DNA of 22,825 nucleotides, taken from contig CAYOXM010000019.1 in assembly GCA_964407925.1 (NCBI GenBank), positions 1-22,825 on the forward strand, in the 5' to 3' direction. Source of the DNA: CAYOXM01 sp964407925 (GTDB taxonomy: Bacteria; Patescibacteriota; Patescibacteriia; SG8-24). Shown here piece after piece: positions 1 to 6,965 of this stretch; within the stretch, counting starts at the first letter, position 1; every line of letters starts with the position of its first letter. A model generated the notes under the pieces. It saw nothing but the letters and a program-made list of their open reading frames with translations. It did no database searches and had not been told where the DNA came from. A program made the position numbers and the translations under genes.

Positions 1-246
1 GTCGTTCGTCTTCGAAGCGACCTCCTTCACGAGCTCGGCGCCGATGTTCTCGAACTTGTCGGCGAGCTCGATTTCCTTCGCGACGGTGACGCCGTCCTTC
101 GTGACCATCGGCGAACCGTAGCCCTTGTCGAGCACGACGTTGCGGCCCTTCGGGCCGAGCGTGACTTTGACGGCGTTCGCGAGCTTGTCGACGCCGATCT
201 TGATCTTCTCGCGCGCCTCGCCGGTGAACAGGATCTGTTTAGCCAT
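1..246 (-). CDS. groEL: Chaperonin GroEL, N-terminal part (cut by window edge)
   Basis: The first 82 codons of the 60 kDa chaperonin are present. The N-terminus reads MAKQILFTGEAREKIKIGVD, followed by the apical/equatorial signatures VTLGPKGRNVVLDK and the ATP-site region DGVTVAKEIEL. Both are diagnostic of GroEL, the ATP-driven folding ring that works with GroES in the cytoplasm. The gene runs off the left edge of the window, so the C-terminal 80-85% is not visible. It follows groES by 27 bases and belongs to the same CIRCE-controlled unit. No Shine-Dalgarno precedes the ATG; the upstream bases are ATTCCT, nearly identical to those before groES. The start at 246 is fixed by the conserved MAKQ beginning. 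Confidence 0.97.
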   Translation of the reverse strand, partial: MAKQILFTGEAREKIKIGVDKLANAVKVTLGPKGRNVVLDKGYGSPMVTKDGVTVAKEIELADKFENIGAELVKEVASKTND

Positions 247-273
247 AGGAATTTCGGAATAATGCCGTCGTGA

Positions 274-561
274 TTACGCGAGGACGGCCAGGATGTCGGA
301 CTCTTCCAGCATGAGCAACGTCTCGCCGTCGACTTTGAACTCGTCCGGCGAATACTTCTTGAACAGCACCTTGTCGCCGGGCTTCACGGACATCGCGGCG
401 CGCTGGCCGTTTTCCATGAGCTTGCCGGGACCGGTCGCGACGACTTCGCCCTTTTCCGGTTTCTCCTTCACCGTATCGGGAATGATGATGCCGGCCTTCG
501 TCGTCTCGGTCTGCTCGAGGGCCTTCACCAAGACGCGGTCGGATAACGGTTTCACCTGCAT
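274..561 (-). CDS. groES: Co-chaperonin GroES
   Basis: This encodes a 95-residue 10 kDa co-chaperonin that caps the GroEL ring. Recognisable family signatures are the N-terminal PLSDRVLVKALE, the mobile-loop region TETTKAGIIIPDT with EKPEKGEVVATGPGK, and the C-terminal EESDILAVL. The reading frame is open further upstream to 624, but family length and the MQVKPLSDRV start place translation at 561. The upstream portion contains the CIRCE operator and promoter rather than protein. No Shine-Dalgarno is seen; TTTCCT precedes the ATG. groEL follows after 27 bases. The usual groES-groEL order and CIRCE control indicate a heat-shock operon repressed by HrcA, which is not in this window. Confidence 0.97.
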   Translation of the reverse strand: MQVKPLSDRVLVKALEQTETTKAGIIIPDTVKEKPEKGEVVATGPGKLMENGQRAAMSVKPGDKVLFKKYSPDEFKVDGETLLMLEESDILAVLA

Positions 562-592
562 AGGAAAGCGGTGTCTTAATGAAAAAGTATGA

Positions 593-619
593 TTAGCACT
601 CGGAATACCGGAGTGCCAG
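593..619 (-). promoter_or_regulatory. CIRCE operator (HrcA binding site) upstream of groESL
   Basis: On the plus strand the inverted repeat reads TTAGCACTC, nine bases, then GAGTGCCAG. The family consensus is TTAGCACTC-N9-GAGTGCTAA. The left arm is perfect and the right arm differs at two positions. It lies between the -10 box and the groES start, the classical position for HrcA repression. This implies that the genome encodes HrcA. Confidence 0.95.
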
Positions 620-622
620 TAC

Positions 623-652
623 ATAATGAGGCAAGTCGCGACCGACTGTCAA
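623..652 (-). promoter_or_regulatory. groESL promoter
   Basis: Read on the minus strand, a perfect -35 box TTGACA (652-647) is followed after 18 bases by CATTAT (628-623), a 4/6 match to the -10 consensus. The predicted start point lies at the edge of the CIRCE arms, so bound HrcA would block the polymerase. The -35 is strong and the -10 moderate. Confidence 0.75.
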
Positions 653-660
653 GAATGTGA

Positions 661-686
661 AAACCCGCAGGTTCAGCGGGTTTTTT
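661..686. terminator. Intrinsic terminator overlapping the stop of the O-antigen ligase-like gene
   Basis: The seven-base arms AACCCGC (662-668) and GCGGGTT (676-682) form a hairpin with a seven-base loop. It has a T-run on the plus side (681-686) and TTTT on the minus side. The stop codon of the neighbouring minus-strand gene (673-675) lies inside the loop. On the minus strand it would end the 3368-673 transcript just before the groESL promoter. Confidence 0.7.
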
Positions 687-1995
687 CGATGCCTTGGTAT
701 GCGGCATGGAGGAGTCCGGCGATGGTCCAGAACAGCAGTTGACCGAACCAGGAACTCCACAGGAAGTGGTCGAATAGGGAGGCGACGAGGAGCGCGACGA
801 AGGCGGAGGCGTAGACGGTCACGCCGGTAGACGCCTCCGTCCGCTTGCGGAGGCGGCGCGCCATCACCGCGACGGTCGCGGCGACGAAGGCGATCCAGGC
901 GGCGAGGCCCAGGATGCCGGTCTCGACGGCGACGAGCGCGGGGACGTTGTGGACGTACTGGTAGCGCCACCACTCGCGGTTCGGGTCGACTTCGCGCCTC
1001 AGCGCGAGCGGCATGTCGCCGATGCCGACGCCGAGCACGGGATGGCGGACGAACAGCGCGACGGCGTCGTCGATCTGGGAAACGCGTTCCGAGACCGAAC
1101 GCGATTCGAGCCGGCCCTCCCCCGCCGCGCGGGTGCGGAGCGGTTCCGCGTAGAGCACGCCGAGCGCCGCGAACGTCATCGCGATGATCATGAACGACGG
1201 CACGAGCACGCGGCGGAACCGGGGCGCGGCCTCGCTGCCGTACGCGCTCACGACCATCCACAGGAACCCGACCCCCACGGCGAGGATCGCGCTCTTCGAG
1301 AACGAGAACAGGAGTCCCGCGGCGATGAGCGGCTGGAAGGCGAAATATTTCAGGTGCTTCCCGTGCCCGCGGAACGCGGCGAGCCCGATGGCGGCAAGGA
1401 GCCCGACGCCGACGTAGAGGCCGAAGACGTTCGGGTGCGCGAGCGAGCCGTAGGCACGGAGCCACCGGCCGCTCGCCGTCTCGACGACGAACGCGCCGAG
1501 CTCGTCGGCGGAATGCGCAGCCATGCCGAGCCACTTCGAGGCGAAGGCGTTCTGCGTGTAGAACTGCCACGCGCCGAGGCCGAACTGGAACACCGCGCCG
1601 CCGACGAAGGAAACGATCGTCTCGTGCGGATCGGGACGGAACAGCGTGATGGCGACGAAGAGCGCGACGCCCGTCGCGACGAACGAAGCCGCCGTGAGTC
1701 CGGCGAGCGGGTCTTGCGCGCGGGTGACCGAAAGGAGCGCGACGAGCGTCAGCGCGAGGCCGGCCGTGCTCGAGGGCGTCTCGAGCGCCGCCATGACCTT
1801 GCGCCGCCCCTCCGTCCAAAAGACGAGCGCGATGAACGCGAGCGCGAGAAGCTGCATGCCGAACACGCTCACCGTCCCCGGTTCCACGGGATTGCCGTCG
1901 ATGGAGCCGGTACGGAGGATGTAGCGCGTACCGCTCGGCGCGAAGGCGACGAGGGCGGTGAACGCGATGGCGGTGATCTTGCGGAGGCGGTTCAT
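673..1995 (-). CDS. O-antigen ligase/polymerase-like polytopic membrane protein (Wzy_C type)
   Basis: This is a 440-residue protein with about 11-12 hydrophobic segments. Its central region holds RAYGSLAHPNVFGLYVG. A later soluble loop carries RHPVLGVGIGD and then HNVPALVAVETGILGL. These are the conserved elements of the O-antigen ligase/polymerase (Wzy_C) family, whose members join undecaprenyl-linked glycans to lipid A, proteins or other glycans at the outer membrane face. Substrate cannot be inferred, and a polymerase role is equally possible. The start at 1995 gives a normal signal-like first membrane segment (MNRLRKITAIAFTALVAFAP). The nucleotidyltransferase-fold gene ends 22 bases upstream, so the two are probably co-transcribed. 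The stop codon lies within a terminator hairpin. Confidence 0.85.
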   Translation of the reverse strand: MNRLRKITAIAFTALVAFAPSGTRYILRTGSIDGNPVEPGTVSVFGMQLLALAFIALVFWTEGRRKVMAALETPSSTAGLALTLVALLSVTRAQDPLAGLTAASFVATGVALFVAITLFRPDPHETIVSFVGGAVFQFGLGAWQFYTQNAFASKWLGMAAHSADELGAFVVETASGRWLRAYGSLAHPNVFGLYVGVGLLAAIGLAAFRGHGKHLKYFAFQPLIAAGLLFSFSKSAILAVGVGFLWMVVSAYGSEAAPRFRRVLVPSFMIIAMTFAALGVLYAEPLRTRAAGEGRLESRSVSERVSQIDDAVALFVRHPVLGVGIGDMPLALRREVDPNREWWRYQYVHNVPALVAVETGILGLAAWIAFVAATVAVMARRLRKRTEASTGVTVYASAFVALLVASLFDHFLWSSWFGQLLFWTIAGLLHAAYQGIEKTR

Positions 1996-2005
1996 GGACG
2001 AATCG

Positions 2006-2096
2006 GAGGCGGAAAGGTTAAGAGGTCGATAGGTCGTAAGAGGAGGCGCTCAACGGCCTTTTAACCTCAAAACCTTTTGACCTTTCGACCTCCGCC
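2006..2096. repeat. Low-complexity GGTYRA-type repeat cluster in inverted arrangement
   Basis: The left part (2006-2046) is purine-rich on the plus strand, with AAGGTTAAGAGGTCGATAGG followed by another GGTCG unit. The right part (2057-2096) is its inverted counterpart, with CCTTTTAACCTC, AACCTTTTGACC and TTTCGACCTCC. The basic unit is about seven bases, AGGTYRA. The cluster covers the last codons of the nucleotidyltransferase gene, its stop codon and the gap before the next gene. It therefore supplies the tail EVERSKGFEVKRPLSASSYD. A related stretch sits inside valS at 19157-19202. Confidence 0.6.
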
Positions 2097-2998
2097 AAAG
2101 AAATATCGCGCAAGCGTTCCCGGAACTGCCGCTCGAAGTACGCCCTCCGATCCGTGACATGAAACTTTAAGATGTCATCCGAGACGACGACGCGGCTGTC
2201 GAGGTTCGCCGCGGCGGCGATTTCCGCGGGGAACATCCTGAGCTGCAGGCGCTTCGCCGGACCGTCGAGGCGGCGGAGGAGCGGAAGAAGGAATCCCGCC
2301 GAGCGGACGACGGGGCGCGGGGCGCGGAGGGGCGCCGCCGGCGCGCCGGGGAGCAGATCGGCCGCCCAGGCGTTCGCGGCGAGGAAGGACGCGAAAATCC
2401 CGCCGGCGTCGTGGAGCGGCACGAGCGTCGCGATCCAGTAGCGGAGATAGGTGTCTTCGGGACCGATCGACAGGCGCGAAAGGTCCATGGCGTCCTCCGA
2501 GACGAAGAAGCTCATGCAGACCTTGTCGGCATGGGACTCCCCCGTCGGACGGAGGCCGAGGACCGCGAGCGCGCCGACCGCGAGGAGCCGGGTGATCCAC
2601 AGCGCGCCGGGACGGACGACGACGAAGAGGTCGATGTCGCTCTCGGTGTCGGCGTTCGCGAGCGCCAGGCTGTTGCAGACCGCGACCATGCGGACGGACG
2701 GGAGCAACCGGAGCCAACGCACGACTGTCCGGGCACGGACGTACTTCTCGCCCGCGAGTCGGAAACGGCGACGGCGCGTCTCGACCGTCGATTCGCGGCC
2801 CGCGAGGAACCAATACCCGTCCTTCGCGCCCACGGACGCCCCGTCGAGCGCCTCGAGGACGGCGGAGGCGGTAGCATCCGCGGAGCCGCCGAAACGGAAC
2901 CGCAAAAGCTCCATCAGCGTCAGCGGGTACTCGAACAAATCGAAGTACGCCAGGGCCGCGAGCAATGATTGCCGTAACGAAAGGGAGTCGGCGCTCAT
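2018..2998 (-). CDS. Nucleotidyltransferase-fold (MNT-like) protein
   Basis: This 326-residue protein is probably cytoplasmic. Residues about 10-75 resemble a helical winged-helix region (YFDLFEYPLTLMELL). Residues 103-127 give VRMVAVCNSLALANADTE then SDIDLFVVV. This is the pol-beta-type nucleotidyltransferase core, normally GS...D-x-D. The two metal-binding acids are present (D121, D123), but the usual glycine of GS is replaced, giving NS at 109-110. A hydrophobic stretch follows at 130-150. Family members transfer nucleotides to proteins, RNA or small molecules; the target here is unknown. A GGGAG ribosome binding site lies five bases before the ATG. The gene lies upstream of the O-antigen ligase-like gene, and its C-terminal tail is encoded by a low-complexity repeat. 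Confidence 0.75.
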   Translation of the reverse strand: MSADSLSLRQSLLAALAYFDLFEYPLTLMELLRFRFGGSADATASAVLEALDGASVGAKDGYWFLAGRESTVETRRRRFRLAGEKYVRARTVVRWLRLLPSVRMVAVCNSLALANADTESDIDLFVVVRPGALWITRLLAVGALAVLGLRPTGESHADKVCMSFFVSEDAMDLSRLSIGPEDTYLRYWIATLVPLHDAGGIFASFLAANAWAADLLPGAPAAPLRAPRPVVRSAGFLLPLLRRLDGPAKRLQLRMFPAEIAAAANLDSRVVVSDDILKFHVTDRRAYFERQFRERLRDISLAEVERSKGFEVKRPLSASSYDLSTS

Positions 2999-3050
2999 AC
3001 CGACTCCCAGCGTATCACGTTTCGGATTTTCCTTCCGTGCCGCGGACGCG

Positions 3051-3368
3051 TCACCCCTTCGCGCTGGACCGGGAAATGCCCGAGGCGGTTCCGGCGGCGT
3101 GCTCGCCGAGGTTGATCGCCTTCGCGACCTTCTCGGCCACGGCGTTGTCCTCGACGACCATGCGCTCCTCGTCGACCGACACGACTTGGGCCGGAGCGAT
3201 GAGCAGGTCGTCCGGAAGGAGCGCGGAGAGCAGCCGCGACTTGGCCACGACGTAATGGACCACCGCGTGAACGTCGATGTCGATCACGACGGCGGCGATC
3301 TTTCCCACCTTCTCCCCCCGCTCGGTCACGACCGGCAGGCCGCGTAGTTCCGCGTCACGCATGCGCAT
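3051..3368 (-). CDS. PRC-barrel domain protein
   Basis: This is a 105-residue protein. Residues 6-75 (ELRGLPVVTERGEKVGKIAAVVIDID, then VVHYVVAKS and LIAPAQVVSVDEERMVVED) match the PRC-barrel fold found in RimM and in photosynthetic and stress-related small proteins. The fold mediates protein or RNA binding. Its partner here is unknown. The ATG at 3368 follows the yidC stop by one base, so translation is probably coupled; a second ATG two codons later (3362) is an alternative start. Residues 80-105 are a low-complexity tail. It closes the nusA-yidC-PRC unit. Confidence 0.8.
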   Translation of the reverse strand: MRMRDAELRGLPVVTERGEKVGKIAAVVIDIDVHAVVHYVVAKSRLLSALLPDDLLIAPAQVVSVDEERMVVEDNAVAEKVAKAINLGEHAAGTASGISRSSAKG

Positions 3369-3369
3369 A

Positions 3370-4086
3370 TCAGGCGGTCTTTTTTTCCTTGAAGAAGTAC
3401 CACTGCTGGCCGACGGTGAGCACGTTCATCACGAGCCAGTACAGTCCGAGGCCGCCCGGAAGCGTCCAACCGAGCATCACCGTGAGCACGGGCATGACGT
3501 ACACCATCTGCTTGTTCATCGCGGCGAGCATTTCCTCGTCCTTCGCGCCCGGCGTGCCCTTCGGCTGCTGGCGCGTGACCATCTGCTTGGCCTGGAAATA
3601 CTGCGTGATGCCGGCGAGGATCGCGAGGACGTGATTGGGGTTCGCGAGGTCGAAGTAGCCGAGGAACGTCGGATTGATCGTTCCCGGATTCGCGATGAAC
3701 GGGTACAGCGCGTCAAAGCCGCTCGACTTGAGCCCCTGCGACAGCGCCTTGTAGAGGGCGATGAACACCGGGATCTGGATGAGCACCGGAAGGCAGGACG
3801 ACGCCGGATTCACCTTCTCCTGCGAGTAGAGCGCCATGAGCGCCTTGGCCATTTCCTCCTGCTTGTCCTTGTACTGTTCCTTGAGCGCGTCGACCTTCGG
3901 CTGGAGCCCGGCAAGCGCCTTCTGCGACTTGAGCATCTTCGCCGAGAGCGGCCACATCACCGCCTTCACGAGGACCGTGAGCAGGATGATGGCGATGCCG
4001 ATGTCGCGGCCGGGGACGACTTCGTAAATGCCGATCAGCAAATTGAAGATCGGCTGGTAGAACACGACGTGGAAGAACGTACCCAT
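3370..4086 (-). CDS. yidC: YidC/Oxa1 family membrane protein insertase
   Basis: This 238-residue insertase places membrane proteins into the inner membrane, alone or with SecYEG. It starts directly with the first core segment (HVVFYQPIFNLLIGIYEVV). The family pattern NPASSCLPVLIQIPVFIALYKAL lies at 93-115, with further membrane segments near 145-165 and 195-225. The large periplasmic domain of Gram-negative YidC is absent, as in Gram-positive and CPR versions. The hydrophilic groove usually carries an arginine in the T-x-x-V-R motif; here it is lysine 41 (TVLVKAVMWPLS), which keeps the charge. The cytoplasmic hairpin at 55-85 is charged and helical. The gene starts 10 bases after nusA stops and touches the PRC-barrel gene. 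Confidence 0.95.
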   Translation of the reverse strand: MGTFFHVVFYQPIFNLLIGIYEVVPGRDIGIAIILLTVLVKAVMWPLSAKMLKSQKALAGLQPKVDALKEQYKDKQEEMAKALMALYSQEKVNPASSCLPVLIQIPVFIALYKALSQGLKSSGFDALYPFIANPGTINPTFLGYFDLANPNHVLAILAGITQYFQAKQMVTRQQPKGTPGAKDEEMLAAMNKQMVYVMPVLTVMLGWTLPGGLGLYWLVMNVLTVGQQWYFFKEKKTA

Positions 4087-4096
4087 GGAGGCGGCG

Positions 4097-5341
4097 TTAT
4101 TCCGCGGCGGCTTCGTCCGAAGGCGCGGCCTCTTCCGCCGGAGCGTCTTCCGTCACCGCCTCGTCGGTCGCGACCGGGGCGCCGCCGCCCTCCTCGCGGA
4201 TGTTTATCTTCCAACCGGTCAGGCGGGAAGCGAGGCGGACGTTCTGGCCGCCCTTGCCGATGGCCAGGGACAGCTGGTCCTCGGGGACGATGACGTCCGC
4301 GGTGCGAGAGCCGTCGTCGAGCGTGATGCGCGACACCTTCGCCGGGGACAGCGCGTTCGTGATGTAGCGCGTCGCGTCCTCGTCGAACTGGATGATGTCG
4401 ATCTTCTCGCCGCCGAGCTCGCCGATGACGGTCTGGATGCGCGTGCCGCGCTGGCCGATGCACGAGCCGATCGGGTCGACGTTCTCCTGTGTCGAGGACA
4501 CCGCGACCTTCGAGCGCGAACCGGCTTCGCGGGCGATGTTGTGGATCTTCACGACGCCGCTCGCGACCTCCGGAATCTCGAGGCCGAACAGCTTGCGGAC
4601 GATTTCGGGGTGGGCGCGTGAAACGATGACCTCCGGACCCTTCGTCGTCATGCGGACGTCGGTGACGAACACCTTCACGCGGTCGCCGGGAGCGTAGCGC
4701 TCCGTGGGAATCTGCTCCTCGGGCGGCAGCACGGCGGACGAGCGGCCGAGGTCGATGAGGACCATGCGGCCTTCCTTGCGCTGGACGGTGGCGTTGATGA
4801 GCTCGCGTTCGCGCTCCTTGTATTCGTTGAACAGCTTGTTGCGCTCCGCCTCACGGATCTTCTGGATGATGACTTGCTTCGCGGTCTGCGCGGCCATGCG
4901 GCCGAAGGCGGCCGGGACCTCGAGCTGCGTCTTGATCTCCTCGCCGATTTCCGCGTTCTTCTTCAGCGTCTCGCGGGCGGCGGTGATCATGATCTCGGTC
5001 TTCGGGTTGAACTTCTTCTCCTCCCCTTCGGCGGGAACGGCGTCGGCCGCGGGCGCCATGTCGCGGTCGCGGCGGAAACGGCCGCGGTCGTCCTGCGGCT
5101 CCTCGGGAGCGACGAGGTCCTCCGGCGGAAGTTCCTGGTCCTCGACGACGGTCTTGATGTCGAACACGTCGAACTCGCCCGATTCGGGGTCAAAAATGAC
5201 CTTCAGGTTCTGATTGTGGTTGCCGAAATCCTTGCGAAACGCGGCGGCGAGCGCGGCCTCGATGGTCTCGATGACGGATTCGGCCGAAATGTTCTTCTCT
5301 TCGCTGATCTGCTTGATGGCCTGGGCAATCGGAGATGACAT
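4097..5341 (-). CDS. nusA: Transcription termination/antitermination factor NusA
   Basis: This 414-residue protein binds RNA polymerase and modulates pausing, termination and antitermination. The domains in order are the N-terminal RNAP-binding domain (1-178, with TAKQVIIQKIREAER at 153-167), S1 (about 180-243), KH1 (DPIGSCIGQRG, 289-299) and KH2 (LAIGKGGQNVRLASRLTGW, 359-377). An acidic Ala/Glu tail (384-414) follows. The N-terminal domain carries an unusual charged insertion at about 72-118, rich in E, D, R and P. The reading frame stays open upstream to 5434, but MSSPIAQAIKQI at 5341 matches the family start and the extra stretch is leader RNA. No rimP or infB is adjacent; yidC follows after 10 bases. 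A promoter and terminator-like hairpin precede it. Confidence 0.96.
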   Translation of the reverse strand: MSSPIAQAIKQISEEKNISAESVIETIEAALAAAFRKDFGNHNQNLKVIFDPESGEFDVFDIKTVVEDQELPPEDLVAPEEPQDDRGRFRRDRDMAPAADAVPAEGEEKKFNPKTEIMITAARETLKKNAEIGEEIKTQLEVPAAFGRMAAQTAKQVIIQKIREAERNKLFNEYKERERELINATVQRKEGRMVLIDLGRSSAVLPPEEQIPTERYAPGDRVKVFVTDVRMTTKGPEVIVSRAHPEIVRKLFGLEIPEVASGVVKIHNIAREAGSRSKVAVSSTQENVDPIGSCIGQRGTRIQTVIGELGGEKIDIIQFDEDATRYITNALSPAKVSRITLDDGSRTADVIVPEDQLSLAIGKGGQNVRLASRLTGWKINIREEGGGAPVATDEAVTEDAPAEEAAPSDEAAAE

Positions 5342-5384
5342 AGCTGACGGGGTGATAGATTGTTCGATTATGCCGTTTTTTGGC

Positions 5385-5418
5385 AGAAAAAAGACCAGTT
5401 TCATCAGAAACCAGTCTT
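5385..5418 (-). terminator. Intrinsic terminator / possible attenuator in the nusA leader
   Basis: On the minus strand AAGACTGGTTTC, loop TGAT, and GAAACTGGTCTT are followed by a T-run. As RNA the arms form a continuous 12-pair stem with two tandem G-U wobbles. On the opposite strand the same positions would be A-C mismatches, so the structure is specific to the minus-strand transcript. It lies after the 5465 gene stop and directly downstream of a good promoter for nusA. Confidence 0.75.
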
Positions 5419-5425
5419 GAGGCCC

Positions 5426-5454
5426 AGCATACACGAACCACGTGCCGCTGGCAA
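5426..5454 (-). promoter_or_regulatory. Candidate nusA-yidC operon promoter
   Basis: Read on the minus strand, TTGCCA (5454-5449) is followed after exactly 17 bases by TATGCT (5431-5426). Initiation would occur near 5419, placing the terminator-like hairpin at the very 5' end of the transcript and giving a leader of about 78 bases before the nusA ATG. Confidence 0.6.
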
Positions 5455-5464
5455 GAGGTTGCCG

Positions 5465-6055
5465 TCATTCGGCATACGAGGCGAACCGGCCGACGAGGCG
5501 GGCGAAGTGGGTGTCCGCAAGCCACTCGGTCGCGGCAATGCGCTCGCGTTCCTCGCGGAAGAACGCTTCGAGCTCCGCGACGGGAACGCGGTTCCCGAAC
5601 GCCTTCGCGTTTACGCCGCGGGCGATGATGGCGATGTCGTCATCGGAGAGTCCGGCGAAATACGACCCGACCACCGTTCGCTGCCCGGCGTGCTCCTCGA
5701 GATCGGCCTCGTGCCGTCGCGAAACGACGGCCGCCTGCGGCGCATCAGGTCCGCCATGCGTTTCCATGATGTCGCCGGAGTGCCGTTGTCTCGTTCGCGA
5801 CCGGATCAGCATGCCGGTCAGTACCTCGTAGTGCTCGAGCACTTTCGCTTCATGCGCGGCGCGCTCGACGCCGCGGCGGTACGCGGGATCGCGGTACGCG
5901 CGCCAGCGGCTCGGAAGACGGCGGCACCACGCGTACGCGCGGCGGGCGAAGTAGACGTTCGATCGCCAGGCGAGCGCGGTCACGCCGACCGTGAGCGCAA
6001 GGGCGAAAGCGACGATGAGCGCCGCCTTCGCGTAGAGCGGAAAGAGGTCGGACAT
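5465..6055 (-). CDS. Uncharacterised single-pass membrane protein
   Basis: This is a 196-residue protein of no family I recognise. Residues 6-30 (LYAKAALIVAFALALTVGVTALAW) form one clear membrane segment with a short N-terminal end. The remainder is charged and mostly helical (RRAYAWCRRLPSRWRAYRDP, then FFREERERIAATEWLADTHF), probably on the cytoplasmic side given the flanking arginines. The frame is open to 6097, but the ATG at 6055 is preceded by AAGGAG with six-base spacing, one of the few clear Shine-Dalgarno sites in the window, and this decides the start. It lies between the yraN gene (stop at 6143) and the nusA promoter. Confidence 0.7.
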   Translation of the reverse strand: MSDLFPLYAKAALIVAFALALTVGVTALAWRSNVYFARRAYAWCRRLPSRWRAYRDPAYRRGVERAAHEAKVLEHYEVLTGMLIRSRTRQRHSGDIMETHGGPDAPQAAVVSRRHEADLEEHAGQRTVVGSYFAGLSDDDIAIIARGVNAKAFGNRVPVAELEAFFREERERIAATEWLADTHFARLVGRFASYAE

Positions 6056-6142
6056 CGCCTTCTCCTTGCTTCGAAAGGGCCGCCCCAAGCTCAACACGCC
6101 GCCATACGACGGTCAACCCCTTCGCAGCGCCCTGCGGAGGGG

Positions 6143-6496
6143 TCAATCCGCCTCCCCCACCGCGTCGCGGACGTAATGGACCGCCGCCCCCTCGACCGCG
6201 ACGACGTCGATGCGGTAGGGACGTCCGCTCGCGCGATGCGCGTCGAGCCATGCGAGCGCGGAGCGGCGGAGATGGCCGCGCTTCGCCTTCGTGACCGCCT
6301 CTTCGGGGCGGCCGTACGCCCCGCCGCACCGCGTCTTCACCTCGACGAAAACGACCTCGCCGCCGTCCAGGGCAACGAGGTCGAGTTCTCCGTATTTCGT
6401 CTTCGCGCGACGGTCGATGACACGGAGTCCCGCCTCCTCCAAATATCGTGCGGCGAGGTCCTCGCCTTCGCGTCCGAGACGGTCGTTGGCGTTCAT
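6143..6496 (-). CDS. yraN: YraN family endonuclease-like protein (UPF0102)
   Basis: This 117-residue protein of the UPF0102/YraN family has the restriction-endonuclease-like fold related to Holliday junction resolvases. The pattern is complete: GREGEDLAARYLEEAG (8-23), YGELDLVALDG (35-45) and VVFVEVKTR (48-56). The D39, E52 and K54 catalytic-type residues (D...E-x-K) are all present, as is a helical C-terminal part. The cellular role of the family is unsettled; DNA repair or uptake is suggested by fold. Its ATG overlaps the stop of the upstream membrane gene (ATGA), implying coupled translation. The frame is open far upstream, but the overlap start matches the family length. Confidence 0.92.
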   Translation of the reverse strand: MNANDRLGREGEDLAARYLEEAGLRVIDRRAKTKYGELDLVALDGGEVVFVEVKTRCGGAYGRPEEAVTKAKRGHLRRSALAWLDAHRASGRPYRIDVVAVEGAAVHYVRDAVGEAD

Positions 6497-6918
6497 TTCT
6501 TCTTGGGCAGGTACTTCTCGATCTGACGGCGCTCGTCGAGCTGATGCCGCTTCTGCGGATATTCGCGGGCGACGTAAATGACGAAACGCACGAGCAGGAC
6601 GAGGAAGAGGGCGAACAGGAGGAGGAACCACAGCCGCATCCCGAAGACCGGAAGCTGTTCGTACGTGAAGAAGAGGAACAGCAGGCCGAGCAGGCCGGTC
6701 GTCGAAAGCATGCCGGAAAACCGGCGGAACATCTCGGCGCGCAGCGCGTCCTTCTTGCGCAGGCCGTGCGCCGCGATGCGGAGCCCTACAGCGACGATCA
6801 GGAACCAGGCGAAAAACGACAGGATGCCGCTCACGAGCGACGGCCCGAGCGGGATCGGATTCGGATTCATCCAATAGCGGTAGTCGAGGAACGCTGCGTA
6901 TCCGCGGAGAAATGCCAT
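6493..6918 (-). CDS. Small polytopic membrane protein, uncharacterised
   Basis: This is a 141-residue protein with three hydrophobic segments: about 30-52 (SLVSGILSFFAWFLIVAVGLRI), 70-87 (LSTTGLLGLLFLFFTYE) and 94-115 (LWFLLLFALFLVLLVRFVIYV). It ends in a strongly basic tail (YPQKRHQLDERRQIEKYLPKKK). I do not recognise an enzyme motif. The start chosen is 6918 (MAFLRGYAAFLDY); an upstream ATG at 6975 would add a polar stretch without a ribosome binding site. It overlaps yraN by four bases. It follows a 350-base intergenic region containing a folded element that, on this strand, would lie in its leader. Confidence 0.7.
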   Translation of the reverse strand: MAFLRGYAAFLDYRYWMNPNPIPLGPSLVSGILSFFAWFLIVAVGLRIAAHGLRKKDALRAEMFRRFSGMLSTTGLLGLLFLFFTYEQLPVFGMRLWFLLLFALFLVLLVRFVIYVAREYPQKRHQLDERRQIEKYLPKKK

Positions 6919-6965
6919 AGCGGTCGGAAGGTAAATTGGTTCGGCAATGGTAGAGGAGGAGGTGA

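Noticed and set aside
5341..5434. N-terminal extension of NusA
   Set aside because: The extra residues are encoded by the predicted leader hairpin, lack family similarity and begin before the likely transcription start.
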